The notes: generated by a model from the sequence alone, not told the origin. Positions 27,484 through 35,418 are shown, counted from the first letter of the stretch. The stretch is 64,000 bases of DNA from Chryseobacterium aquifrigidense (GCF_006716485.1 NZ_VFPD01000001.1:458760-522759); one strand, 5' to 3'. Translations and numbers: made by a program.

Positions 27484-28418
27484 TAATAGATAATGTAAAG
27501 AAGACTGCCAACACTTATGGTGACCCATAGGATAATTGCTATAACCAAAGGTTTTAATCCGATTGATTTCAGCGTTTGAATAGAAAGGGTAGAACCGATC
27601 AAAAATAAAGTCAGATTCAGCCCGGATTTTGCCAAAACAGTAATTGAAGAACTGAAGTGGTCAAAAAACGGGAAATAAGTATTCAAAAGAATGGCCACAA
27701 TAAAATAACCGATAAACCATGGAATCTTTATTTTGGAATCTTTACTTTTAAAAATGAACATGGTGATCAGTGATACAGGAATGATCCATAACGCACGGGC
27801 AAGTTTTACTGTAGTGGCTATTTTCAGAGCTTCATCACCATATTTGCTGGCTGCACCCACCACGGAACTTGTATCGTGAATTCCTACGGCACACCAAAGT
27901 CCAAACTGTTCCTGTGACAGATTCAGAAGATGCCCAATCGCGGGATAAACAAACAATGCAATAGAATTTAGGGTGAAAACAATAGCGAGCGCAAGGGAAA
28001 TCTGCTTTGTGCTGGGTTTAATAATAGGAGACACTGCTGCAATAGCACTCCCTCCACAAATAGCTGTTCCCGCAGAGAGAAGATAGGATAAAGGACTTTC
28101 CAGTTTAAATATTTTTCCCAGAAAATATCCCAAAACCATTACTGTAAAAATACTTACAACAGTTAATAACAAACCTGTTTTTCCCGCATGAAGCGCTTCA
28201 TCCAGTTTCAGCCCGAATCCCAGACCTACAATTGAAATCTGTAAGAGTAAATGAATATATTGATGAAGATGTTTCTCAAAAGGATTTCCGATAAGGACAA
28301 CCAGGAAAAAACCTAGAGCCAGAGCGATTGGTGAAGATATAAGTGGAGTAAGGCATAAAACGGCTAATACAATAAAAAATACTTTTCGGGTCATTTCATT
28401 CCGGATGAAATTTTTCAT
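27483..28418 (-). CDS. YeiH family putative anion exporter
   Basis: Start chosen at MKNFIRNEMTRK (28418); an upstream ATG at 28445 adds nine residues. The 311-residue product has about nine to ten TM helices and YeiH-family motifs: SIVGLGFGLKLDEAL, LLSAGTAICGGSAIAAVSPII, GIHDTSSVVGAASKYG and KLARALWIIP. The family is annotated as a putative sulfate exporter, with limited experimental support. A LysR gene lies upstream on the same strand, paralleling enterobacterial yeiE-yeiH, and a dyad cluster that may be its operator lies 66-94 bp before the start. Confidence 0.88.
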   Translation of the reverse strand: MKNFIRNEMTRKVFFIVLAVLCLTPLISSPIALALGFFLVVLIGNPFEKHLHQYIHLLLQISIVGLGFGLKLDEALHAGKTGLLLTVVSIFTVMVLGYFLGKIFKLESPLSYLLSAGTAICGGSAIAAVSPIIKPSTKQISLALAIVFTLNSIALFVYPAIGHLLNLSQEQFGLWCAVGIHDTSSVVGAASKYGDEALKIATTVKLARALWIIPVSLITMFIFKSKDSKIKIPWFIGYFIVAILLNTYFPFFDHFSSSITVLAKSGLNLTLFLIGSTLSIQTLKSIGLKPLVIAIILWVTISVGSLLYIIY

Positions 28419-28483
28419 AATGCGAACTTTTAAAATCTGCACCAAAATTCCGGAAAATAGTATTACAAAGTAAATTGTATTTT

Positions 28484-28512
28484 GTTATGTCGGATAACTA
28501 AAAGTTATAACT
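28484..28512. promoter_or_regulatory. Dyad cluster, candidate LysR operator upstream of yeiH
   Basis: GTTAT-N5-ATAAC (28484-28498), ATAACT-N3-AGTTAT (28494-28508) and AGTTATAACT (28503-28512) overlap in series. The first two each satisfy the T-N11-A rule of LysR-type regulators. Confidence 0.5.
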
Positions 28513-28513
28513 A

Positions 28514-28585
28514 ATAAAAGATAAAAGATAAAAGATAAAAGATAAAAGATAAAAGATAAAAGATAAAAGATAAAAGATAAAAGAT
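28514..28585. repeat. (ATAAAAG)10 microsatellite
   Basis: Ten perfect 7-bp units (28514-28583) plus two bases. It lies between the yeiH gene with its dyad cluster and the lysR gene; a related tract is at 31410-31458. Confidence 0.95.
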
Positions 28586-28618
28586 CTTGTCATTAAATTT
28601 TACTATTTGCTTGGCTGT

Positions 28619-28688
28619 ATCAATAGGGTTGGGCTTTAGCCCAGCCAAAAGAAAATAAAATTCCATTGGCTTTAGCCAAAACTTAAAA
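28619..28688. repeat. Two-hairpin repeat element, copy 1 (REP-like)
   Basis: Begins ATCAATAGGG and carries two short palindromes, TGGGC-TTTA-GCCCA and TTGGC-TTTA-GCCAA, about 32 nt apart, ending AAACTTAAAA. It aligns along its length with 31488-31560 in the same orientation; both copies sit 30-35 bp after an ATAAAAG tract. Confidence 0.8.
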
Positions 28689-28764
28689 GCTGCGTATATT
28701 TTTAATAATCATGCTAAAAAATAATAGGATTTTCTATTACTAATGGATTTTACATCATAATGGT

Positions 28765-29640
28765 TTATTCTGCAAACCTCAGAAAAAGCTTAATCAGTTC
28801 AGACTGGTCTCCTTTTGGCAGGATAAAATGAAAATCTCTTTCAATACTAAAGTTTTTAATATCAATAACGGTCAGGATACTATTTTTCAATTCGTTCAGA
28901 ATGGTACTGATGGAAAGAAATGCCATACATTCCGAGTGGAGAAGGTAATTCTTAATGCTTTCACTGCTTCCCAGCTGCATAATGGTATTCAGTTCATGGA
29001 TATTGATTTCCTTTTCTTTAAGTCTGTTTTGTATAAATTCCAAAGTCCCGGAACCCTGTTCTCTGAAGATCAAATCCAATTGATACAAATCTTTTAAATG
29101 TAACGTTTTATGGGCAAGAGGGTGATCAGATTTGGCAGCCAGAACAATTTCATCAGGCTTAAAAGTTGTATATTCAAAATAAGAAGACTGCGATTCCCCT
29201 TCAATGATACCCAGATCAATTTTTTCTTCCTTTAAAAGAGTTGAGATTGTTTCCGTATTTCCTGTAAGAAGTTCAATTTTAATATCTTTATAATAAGAAT
29301 TGAATTTGGCTAAAATTTCAGGTAAAATATACTGGGCAATAGTTGTGCTTGCGCCGATAATCAGTTTCCCTTTATGCTGCTGACTGATCTGACTGATCTC
29401 AAACTCCATGTCACGGTAGATATTTCTGATCTTCTCTGCATGTTCAAACAAAATTTTTCCGCTCTGAGTCAGTTGGATAGAAGTTCCTTTACGGTCAAAT
29501 AATTTGGCGCCTATCTGAGTTTCGATTTCTTTAATGTGTTTAGTAACAGCGGGTTGTGAAATGTGCAGCTCTTCTGAAGCTTTAGTGAAACTTAATCGGG
29601 TAGCTACCGTATGGAAAACTTTTAATCTGTAATCGAACAT
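28765..29640 (-). CDS. LysR family transcriptional regulator (YeiE-like)
   Basis: A 291-residue regulator. The N-terminal winged helix is LKVFHTVATRLSFTKASEEL then HISQPAVTKHIKEIE, and a periplasmic-binding-like effector domain runs from about residue 90 (GKLIIGASTTIAQYILPEIL). FREQGSGT and the HPLAHK region resemble CysB/YeiE-type members. It is upstream of yeiH on the same strand, but ~350 bp with a repeat and dyads separate them, so they are probably separate units with YeiH the likely target. Confidence 0.88.
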   Translation of the reverse strand: MFDYRLKVFHTVATRLSFTKASEELHISQPAVTKHIKEIETQIGAKLFDRKGTSIQLTQSGKILFEHAEKIRNIYRDMEFEISQISQQHKGKLIIGASTTIAQYILPEILAKFNSYYKDIKIELLTGNTETISTLLKEEKIDLGIIEGESQSSYFEYTTFKPDEIVLAAKSDHPLAHKTLHLKDLYQLDLIFREQGSGTLEFIQNRLKEKEINIHELNTIMQLGSSESIKNYLLHSECMAFLSISTILNELKNSILTVIDIKNFSIERDFHFILPKGDQSELIKLFLRFAE

Positions 29641-29671
29641 GAGGTAAAATTACGAATTATTGTTGGAAATG

Positions 29672-29975
29672 GAGAAGGGGAGCGGAGAGTTTGAGAGTGG
29701 GAGGTTTGAGGGTGATGAGATGCGTGTTGTGGGTTTCGGGGTTTTGGAGTCTGAGGGTTTGCGAGTTTCGGGGGGATTCTAAGGATTTGAGAGATCCGGG
29801 ATTCGGGATTCGGGATTCGGGATTTCAGGTTTCAAGGTGTTATAAGTGTACAACTAAGAACCAATACATAACCAGAATCCCATAACCAGTAACAAAATAA
29901 ACCAATAGCTGTGATTTCGCATCCCGCACTTCGCATCCCGAATCATTCACCTCGCAATTCGCACTACGAATCTCG
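29672..29975. repeat. Long degenerate short-period repeat region
   Basis: Fills the gap between the CLC-F and lysR genes. The left half is G/T-rich (GGGTTTCGGGGTTTTGGAG, GTTTGCGAGTTTCGGGG) and includes four perfect CGGGATT units (29797-29824). The right half is C/A-rich (TCGCATCCCGCACTTCGC, CTCGCAATTCGCAC, TCTCGTAACCC), so the halves are loosely complementary in style. The largest of the similar regions here; no credible ORF. Confidence 0.7.
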
Positions 29976-29982
29976 TAACCCA

Positions 29983-31290
29983 TTATAAAAAATCTGAAAT
30001 CGATCTGTCCTGCTGATTCTCAAATCTTCTGTTTTTTGCTTCTCCAATCTTTTGTTTTGTATAAATACTGTTATGTCCTGAAAGAAGATAGGAAACAACA
30101 CAGGCGATCGCTACATACACACCGGATTCAGCTCCGAATAATTCAATTCCCATCAGCATACAGGCCAAAGGAGTATTGGTTGCTCCGGCAAATACAGCTA
30201 CAAATCCCATTCCTGCCAATAATCCGAAAGGCAGGGGAATAAACAGAGACAAAGCACTGCCAAATGTAGCTCCGATAAAGAATAAAGGAGTAACTTCTCC
30301 ACCTTTAAATCCAGCTGAAAGCGTAATAATGGTAAAGATTATTTTTAAAGCAAAATCATATAAAGGAAGTTGCTTTTCAAAAGATTCTACAATCACAGGA
30401 ACTCCTAATCCTATATAGCGGGTAGTGCCTATTGCAAAAACAGCAAGCGCTATAATGATTCCTCCCACAACAGGGCGAAGCGGGGGGTAGTTAATTTTCG
30501 ATTTGAAAAAGGAGCCCATCCAATGAATGAGTTTACTGAAAGCAGCAGCGGATATTCCAAAAGCTATTCCGGCCAGAATGCTGTATAAAATTGGTAAAAA
30601 CTCAAGTTTGGGAATAAAATCAATATGGTAATGAGTATGTTTTACTTTCCAGAGATTGGTAACCCAGTCTGCCAGAATTGCAGAAGCAAATGCAGGAAAG
30701 ATGGCATTGTAACGAATTCTTCCGATCAGGAAAACCTCAAGGCCAAAAACAGCTCCTGCTAATGGAGTTCCAAAAACAGAACCAAATCCGGCGGCAATAG
30801 CAGAAATAATCAATATTTTTCTTTCGTTTCTGTCAAGCTTAAAAGGTTTCGTAAGCTGGTCTGCGATAGCGCCTGCCATTTGAAGTGCTGTTCCTTCACG
30901 ACCTGCTGAGCCACCGAAAAAATGAGTTGCAATTGTCCCCAGATAGACAAAAGGTGCCATTTTAAACGGAATTATTCCCTTGGGCTCATGAATGGTGTCA
31001 ATCAAAAGGTTATTTCCTGCTTCCACATCTTTTCCGAAATAATAGTAAAGAAGTCCTATCAGAAATCCTGCAGCAGGAAGCAGAGCAATCAGCCAGAGGT
31101 GGTTTTCCCTGAAACGTGTTGCCCATTCCAACGACTGAAGAAATCCTGCAGATGCGGTTCCTACCAAAGCACCAATAATAATACTGATGAAGAGCCATTT
31201 TAAAATATAAGGAAGCGCCGGAAATTTTCTGAAGAAAAAATGGGTGTGAAAAACTGCTTTTTTACCAAGTGTTCGTTGACTTTTTGACAT
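29983..31290 (-). CDS. CLC-F type fluoride/proton antiporter
   Basis: A 435-residue CLC-fold inner-membrane antiporter. The gating-glutamate motif is GREGTALQMAG (130-140). Where chloride CLCs have GSGIP this protein has GNNLL (92-96), the kind of change known for CLC-F proteins that export F- in exchange for H+. Other motifs are AGFGSVFGTPLAGAVFGLEV, FKGGEVTPLFFIGATFGS and AGATNTPLACMLMGIELFG. A fluoride riboswitch immediately upstream makes the assignment strong; eriC-F is the usual name. The start at 31290 is preceded by AGGA at good spacing. Confidence 0.93.
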   Translation of the reverse strand: MSKSQRTLGKKAVFHTHFFFRKFPALPYILKWLFISIIIGALVGTASAGFLQSLEWATRFRENHLWLIALLPAAGFLIGLLYYYFGKDVEAGNNLLIDTIHEPKGIIPFKMAPFVYLGTIATHFFGGSAGREGTALQMAGAIADQLTKPFKLDRNERKILIISAIAAGFGSVFGTPLAGAVFGLEVFLIGRIRYNAIFPAFASAILADWVTNLWKVKHTHYHIDFIPKLEFLPILYSILAGIAFGISAAAFSKLIHWMGSFFKSKINYPPLRPVVGGIIIALAVFAIGTTRYIGLGVPVIVESFEKQLPLYDFALKIIFTIITLSAGFKGGEVTPLFFIGATFGSALSLFIPLPFGLLAGMGFVAVFAGATNTPLACMLMGIELFGAESGVYVAIACVVSYLLSGHNSIYTKQKIGEAKNRRFENQQDRSISDFL

Positions 31291-31296
31291 AATAAT

Positions 31297-31332
31297 CCTG
31301 ATTAGTTATTTGTTAATAATCTTTTAATCAGG
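31297..31332 (-). promoter_or_regulatory. Riboswitch expression-platform hairpin
   Basis: CCTGATTA (31332-31325) pairs with TAATCAGG (31304-31297). The 5' arm shares CC with the riboswitch ACGCC strand, so both helices cannot form together; the 3' arm covers AGG of an AGGA six to seven nt before the start codon. Confidence 0.65.
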
Positions 31333-31382
31333 CGTCATCAGCTTCTGTAAAGCGGTTGGGTAAGGAAGAACACCATTTCCTT
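31327..31382 (-). promoter_or_regulatory. Fluoride riboswitch (crcB motif)
   Basis: Read on the minus strand, GGAAATGGTGTTCTTCC leads to CCAACCGC, a GCTT-TACAG-AAGC hairpin and GCTGATGACGCC, the order and key blocks of the crcB motif. GGTGT (31374-31370) pairs with ACGCC (31335-31331); compared with the GGCAT/ATGCC of well-known examples this is a compensated variation. It precedes the CLC-F gene by 37 nt. Confidence 0.93.
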
Positions 31383-31391
31383 TTGATAATA

Positions 31392-31399
31392 CAAATATA
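31392..31399 (-). promoter_or_regulatory. -7 box TATATTTG of the fluoride riboswitch transcript
   Basis: Exact TAnnTTTG on the minus strand ending 10 nt before the aptamer. The -33 position falls within the ATAAAAG tract and has no TTG. Confidence 0.6.
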
Positions 31400-31409
31400 T
31401 GAATTATGG

Positions 31410-31458
31410 TAAAAAGATAAAAGATAAAAGTTAAAAGATAAAAGATAAAAGATAAAAG
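31410..31458. repeat. (ATAAAAG)7 microsatellite, one variant unit
   Basis: Seven 7-bp units ending at G 31416 through 31458; the first has A for T and the fourth has TTAAAAG. It overlaps the -33 region of the CLC-F promoter. Confidence 0.9.
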
Positions 31459-31487
31459 TTATTATCACTAAATATCCGTATGTCAGG

Positions 31488-31560
31488 ATCAATAGAGGTG
31501 GACTTTAGCCCGCCCAAATAAATTTCACAATTTCCACTGGCTTTAGCCCAAACTTTAAAA
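31488..31560. repeat. Two-hairpin repeat element, copy 2 (REP-like)
   Basis: Begins ATCAATAGAGGTGG, contains GACTTTAGCCC and TGGCTTTAGCCCA, and ends AAACTTTAAAA. Same orientation and same placement after an ATAAAAG tract as copy 1 (28619-28688). Confidence 0.8.
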
Positions 31561-31573
31561 ATATATCAGAGTT

Positions 31574-32413
31574 TTAATAGATCGGATAATGTATTGCCTT
31601 ATCGATTTCAACAGGATTGTTGTATTTTCTTATGACCTCCTGCATACTTTTGGTTTGGGTGTTCAGCTCATCCACGTTACGGATTTCTTTCCCATTGATT
31701 TTAATTCTCAAATCGGTATTGGATTTGCTGAAATTGTTTCTTTCAAAAGCAAAAGGATCGTTGTAAAATTCCATGATCAGCTTATTCTTCTGTTTTTCAT
31801 TGATGGGAATGGCTTTATTTCCGAAATTAGATTCCACAAAACTATCGGTCGGGTATTCTTCCGGCAGCTCCTGACTTTTAATAAGATGATAAATGAAGTT
31901 CTTTTTCGTATCAGATAATTCAAATATCAAACCCGGTAACCCACGGAGTTTAAAAGGACCTTCATTAAAAGGGATATCTTTACAGAACCAGGCTGTCCAG
32001 TTTCTCCCTCCAAATTGTGTCGTGGCCTTTTGCAAAGTATAGTTTTCTAACTTTTTAGTTTCATCGGAAATGGACCAGTATATTTTATCCGTAGTTTTAA
32101 AGGAGTAATATCCATTTTTAATATTGATGAAATTTTCATTATCAAAAGAATTGATTTTTCTTTTCACTATCTGTCCGGACATATCGGTATGACTGGTATT
32201 CATTCCGAATTTTTTATTTAAAGAATCTGTGGTGATCAGATTTCTTCCATAAAATTTTACCTCTTTTGGGGTAATATCCAGTATCATATTCAGCTTCTCA
32301 TAAGTGGTTTCTGTGGAATCCATCTTATACTGCAGCTCATAAATAAACCGATGCGTCTGAGCCTGGGCCAAAGCCATCATGAGCAATATCATTAAGGTAA
32401 AAATACTCTTCAT
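31574..32413 (-). CDS. GLPGLI family secreted protein
   Basis: A 279-residue exported protein with a signal peptide (MKSIFTLMILLMMALAQAQ). The family signature is PFKLRGLPGLIFELSD near residue 155, preceded by the usual RNWTAWFCKDIPFNEGP. GLPGLI proteins are widespread in Bacteroidetes, often in several copies per genome, and have no established function. It stands alone. Confidence 0.93.
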   Translation of the reverse strand: MKSIFTLMILLMMALAQAQTHRFIYELQYKMDSTETTYEKLNMILDITPKEVKFYGRNLITTDSLNKKFGMNTSHTDMSGQIVKRKINSFDNENFINIKNGYYSFKTTDKIYWSISDETKKLENYTLQKATTQFGGRNWTAWFCKDIPFNEGPFKLRGLPGLIFELSDTKKNFIYHLIKSQELPEEYPTDSFVESNFGNKAIPINEKQKNKLIMEFYNDPFAFERNNFSKSNTDLRIKINGKEIRNVDELNTQTKSMQEVIRKYNNPVEIDKAIHYPIY

Positions 32414-32449
32414 ATAATGTGGTTAGTCTTGTAATTAGTTGCTATAACC

Positions 32450-32520
32450 TTAAACTTTAAATCCACGAACCCCTCAACTCGCATCCCGCAACTCGCATCA
32501 CCTTACCCCGCACCTCGTCT
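32450..32520. repeat. Degenerate short-period intergenic repeat (AC-rich half only)
   Basis: Units such as CAACTCGCATCCCGC and AACTCGCATCACC lead up to the stop of the thioesterase gene; same style as 18541-18668. Confidence 0.55.
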
Positions 32521-32988
32521 CTACAAAAACGGTTTCATCTCATCCTCAATCTGTGTTCTCAGCTCCATCAGACGTTTAGCATAAATTTCCTGTTGTTTTT
32601 CTTCTTCTGTTTCCGGAATCCATTTCGGTACAGGGAGCTTTTTTCCATTTTCATCTACGGCCACAAAAACAATGATACAATGGGTTTTTTTCTCAAAATT
32701 AGGTTGTTTCAGGTTTCTTGAAAAAACATTGATCGCGATATGCATGCTTGAAGTTCCGGTATAGATTACCTGGGCGTCTACTTTTACTACTTCACCAATT
32801 TTAATAGGATCATAGAAACGGATTCCACCAACATAAACGGTAACAGAGTAATTACCACTCCAGGTTGTCGCACATGCATAACCGGCCTGGTCAATCCATT
32901 TCATAACACTTCCTCCATGTACATTTCCTCCGTAATTAACATCTGAAGGCTCCGAAATAAACTGAAAAGTAATAGGCTTGTTCTGCAT
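32521..32988 (-). CDS. Acyl-CoA thioesterase (hotdog fold, YciA/BFIT-like)
   Basis: A 155-residue cytosolic hotdog thioesterase that hydrolyses acyl-CoA to free acid and CoA. The core motif is NYGGNVHGGSVMKWIDQAGYACA (about 17-39, Asn/Gly-His region), followed by VTVYVGGIRFYDPIKIGEVV and a central IVFVAVDENGKKLPVPKW. The C-terminal part is helical. The chain-length preference cannot be read from sequence. Confidence 0.87.
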   Translation of the reverse strand: MQNKPITFQFISEPSDVNYGGNVHGGSVMKWIDQAGYACATTWSGNYSVTVYVGGIRFYDPIKIGEVVKVDAQVIYTGTSSMHIAINVFSRNLKQPNFEKKTHCIIVFVAVDENGKKLPVPKWIPETEEEKQQEIYAKRLMELRTQIEDEMKPFL

Positions 32989-33044
32989 CTTTATAAAATT
33001 TGAATAAAGTTATTTAATAATTTCCAAAGTTTTAGAATAAATCC

Positions 33045-33052
33045 TACTTTTG
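33045..33052 (+). promoter_or_regulatory. -7 box TACTTTTG for arsC/spx-like gene
   Basis: TAnnTTTG match 56 nt before ATG 33109; no clear -33 element. Confidence 0.35.
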
Positions 33053-33108
33053 AAAGACGAAACTTTCAATGAAAGGGAATTTTAACCAATAACAGATTTA
33101 GAAACGTA

Positions 33109-33462
33109 ATGAAGAAAGTATTTTATCTCAACACATGTGATACCTGCAGAAAAATTTTAGCCCAATTTGATCTAACAGACTGGGAACTTCGCGAAATCAA
33201 AAAAGAGCCGATCACGAAAGATGAATTGGCAGAAATGCATAAAAAAACGAAATCATACGAAGCTTTGTTCAGTAAAAAATCTACTCAGATCAAATTGAGA
33301 GGCCTGGATGTAAAAGCATTGACTGAAAAAGATTGTAAAGAATTACTATTGGATCATTATACCTTCCTGAAAAGACCTGTTTTTATAACAGATAATGAAA
33401 TCTTCGTAGGAAATGATAAGAAAAATCTGGAAACTCTCAGAATGTTCTTTGGGGTGAGTTGA
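33109..33462 (+). CDS. ArsC/Spx family thioredoxin-fold protein
   Basis: A 117-residue protein of the arsenate reductase family. The CxxC pair is Cys10-Cys13 in YLNTCDTCRKIL. Downstream are ELREIKKEPITKDEL, LFSKKSTQIKLRG and FLKRPVFITDNEIFVGND, the last matching the RPhhh region of ArsC. Whether it reduces arsenate or is a Spx/YffB-like protein is unclear; the second Cys of the pair recalls Spx and no ars genes are near. Confidence 0.83.
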   Translation: MKKVFYLNTCDTCRKILAQFDLTDWELREIKKEPITKDELAEMHKKTKSYEALFSKKSTQIKLRGLDVKALTEKDCKELLLDHYTFLKRPVFITDNEIFVGNDKKNLETLRMFFGVS

Positions 33463-33721
33463 TAAAATCAGATCTAACATTGGAGTGTGAGTTGCAGGAA
33501 CAATAGAGTAAAATGATTCTGTTGTGGCAGATTTATGATGTTGAAAAAAAACAGATATGGTGTGTAAATTTCCTTTTTAACAATATAAATTGCTAAATAC
33601 ATTATATAAAATATAGTATTAAATTAAAAATTTTAATATTAATTTCATAAAAAATATATTGTTTAAATGTTTTATTTTTGTTAAATTAAGTTAATTTTAT
33701 CTAAAGTTTTTGCTTTTTGTG

Positions 33722-33729
33722 TATATTTG
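33722..33729 (+). promoter_or_regulatory. -7 box TATATTTG before secreted repeat protein
   Basis: Exact TAnnTTTG, 24 nt before ATG 33753. The upstream 33470-33720 gap is very AT-rich, with a palindrome ATTAAAA-A-TTTTAAT near 33625, and has no gene. Confidence 0.45.
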
Positions 33730-33752
33730 AAAATTAATTGACAAACACACTG

Positions 33753-35342
33753 ATGAAAAAAACTATCTTTATTTCCTTAATGGGAGTAGGACTATCTGCC
33801 TATGGACAGGTTGGAGTGAATACAACAAATCCTGCTGCCACTTTTGATGCAACTGCAAAATCTTCAACAGGTACTTCCTCCAATGTAGATGGAATGCTGA
33901 TTCCCCGCCTAGACAGACAAAGGGCACAAAGCATGATAAGTGTTCCTACTTCAACCTTAATTTTTGTAAACAGCATAGCTACCGGATCACAGTCAGGGAC
34001 AGCTGTAAATATTGATGCTGCCGGGTATTATTATTACAATGGAACAGCATGGGTAAAGCTACACAACCCTACAAATGCAGTAGCAGGCAATATTTATAAT
34101 ACCGATGGCGCTCTTAGTGGAAACCGTATCGTTGCACAAGGGGCTAATACCCTGGTTTTTACAGGAACGCAGACCAATGCATTCTCAGTGAATGGTAAAA
34201 ACTTTTCAGTAGATGCTGCAAATAACAGAGTGGGGGTTGGTACCATAGCACCTTCTTCTTCTCTGTCTGTTCAAAATAGCTCTGGAGCAACAACCAATAC
34301 CATTTCTGCAGGAATTGAAAATTGTGGTGCCCCATGTCTGCAAGGAGTATCAAGAAATATTACGCTGTATAATTTAAATAGCACCGGTGGACAGTTTGCA
34401 GAGCTGGGTTTCATTCCTTCAACATCTGAAACAGGACTTTCCGGGGCTACCATTACAGGTATTGACCGTGATGCAGCCAATAGTTATGCCGGGTTGCAGT
34501 TTTTCACCAGAAATGCTACGGATTTTGCGCCAAGGCTGACTATCAAATCTTCAGGAAATATAGGTATTGGTACAACAGCTCCTACCAATAAACTTCATAT
34601 TGAATCCGCCACAAGTGGAGTTTTGAAAATCGTAGATGGAACACAGGGTACAGATAAGGTTTTAACTTCCGATGCTAATGGTTTGGCAACATGGAAAGTT
34701 TTGCCAGCCGCACCTGCGTCTACTAATATTTATAATACGGATGGGACTCTTACCGGAAACCGTGCCGTTACGCAGGGAGCTAATAGACTCGCTTTTACAG
34801 GGACAGCCACAAATGCTTTTTCTGTTGCGGGAAGCAGTCTGTCTGTAGATGCTGCCAATAACAGAGTTGGAATTGGAACAACAAGCCCTCAAAGGGTACT
34901 GGAGGTAAGTGCAAATAGTAACCCGATTCGTGTAACTAATCTTCCAAATCTTACATCAGGAGGTGGAAATACTGATGTATTGACTATCAATAGCTCTGGT
35001 GATATTCAAAAAGCACCTTTAAACAACTTGTTGGCTGGTCCTGTATCCCTTACTTTTACGCCAGCATCTTTTACTGCTTCCGGAAATGAATCTGTTATCT
35101 GGTGTTCGAATCCTGGTATCTCTGTAACATTGCCTACTCCTTCCAATAGCCAGATAGGAAAGACTTTATCTATTGTGGCTGCAGGAGGAGCAGTTAGTTT
35201 ACTTGGTTCAACCCCTACAAGTTCTAATGGAGTAAAGCTAGGGACAGTAAATGATCAAAAAAGAATTACAATTTTTGCAATCGCGGCAAATGTATTTGGA
35301 AATGCAGCCAATGAATGGGTTGTCATTGCAAAAGATTTTTAG
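33753..35342 (+). CDS. Secreted repeat protein with VGVNTTNP start
   Basis: Start taken at ATG 33753 (MKKTIFISLMGVGLSAYG signal peptide); a TTG at 33738 adds five unlikely residues. The 529-residue mature region begins QVGVNTTNPAATFDA, a pattern seen at the start of many flavobacterial surface proteins. Two blocks of about 58 residues repeat: one from NIYNTDGALSGNR to VGVGTIAPSSSL and another from NIYNTDGTLTGNR to VGIGTTSPQRVL, with a third GIGTTAPTNKLHI unit between. Such G-x-G-T-x-x-P repeats resemble fibre-like stalks. Function is unknown. Confidence 0.82.
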   Translation: MKKTIFISLMGVGLSAYGQVGVNTTNPAATFDATAKSSTGTSSNVDGMLIPRLDRQRAQSMISVPTSTLIFVNSIATGSQSGTAVNIDAAGYYYYNGTAWVKLHNPTNAVAGNIYNTDGALSGNRIVAQGANTLVFTGTQTNAFSVNGKNFSVDAANNRVGVGTIAPSSSLSVQNSSGATTNTISAGIENCGAPCLQGVSRNITLYNLNSTGGQFAELGFIPSTSETGLSGATITGIDRDAANSYAGLQFFTRNATDFAPRLTIKSSGNIGIGTTAPTNKLHIESATSGVLKIVDGTQGTDKVLTSDANGLATWKVLPAAPASTNIYNTDGTLTGNRAVTQGANRLAFTGTATNAFSVAGSSLSVDAANNRVGIGTTSPQRVLEVSANSNPIRVTNLPNLTSGGGNTDVLTINSSGDIQKAPLNNLLAGPVSLTFTPASFTASGNESVIWCSNPGISVTLPTPSNSQIGKTLSIVAAGGAVSLLGSTPTSSNGVKLGTVNDQKRITIFAIAANVFGNAANEWVVIAKDF

Positions 35343-35381
35343 TCAGCTGAAACAATAATTTTCAATACAATATATTCTAAA

Positions 35382-35418
35382 AAAGATAAGGCCGTTTCAC
35401 GAGTTGTGAAACGGCCTT
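35382..35418 (-). terminator. Terminator of gcvT operon (possibly bidirectional)
   Basis: Perfect 13-bp stem AAGGCCGTTTCAC / GTGAAACGGCCTT, loop GAGTT. T-rich on the minus-strand exit side. Confidence 0.85.

Noticed and set aside
28514..28585. Impression of a CRISPR-like array
   Set aside because: It is a pure 7-bp tandem repeat without unique spacers.
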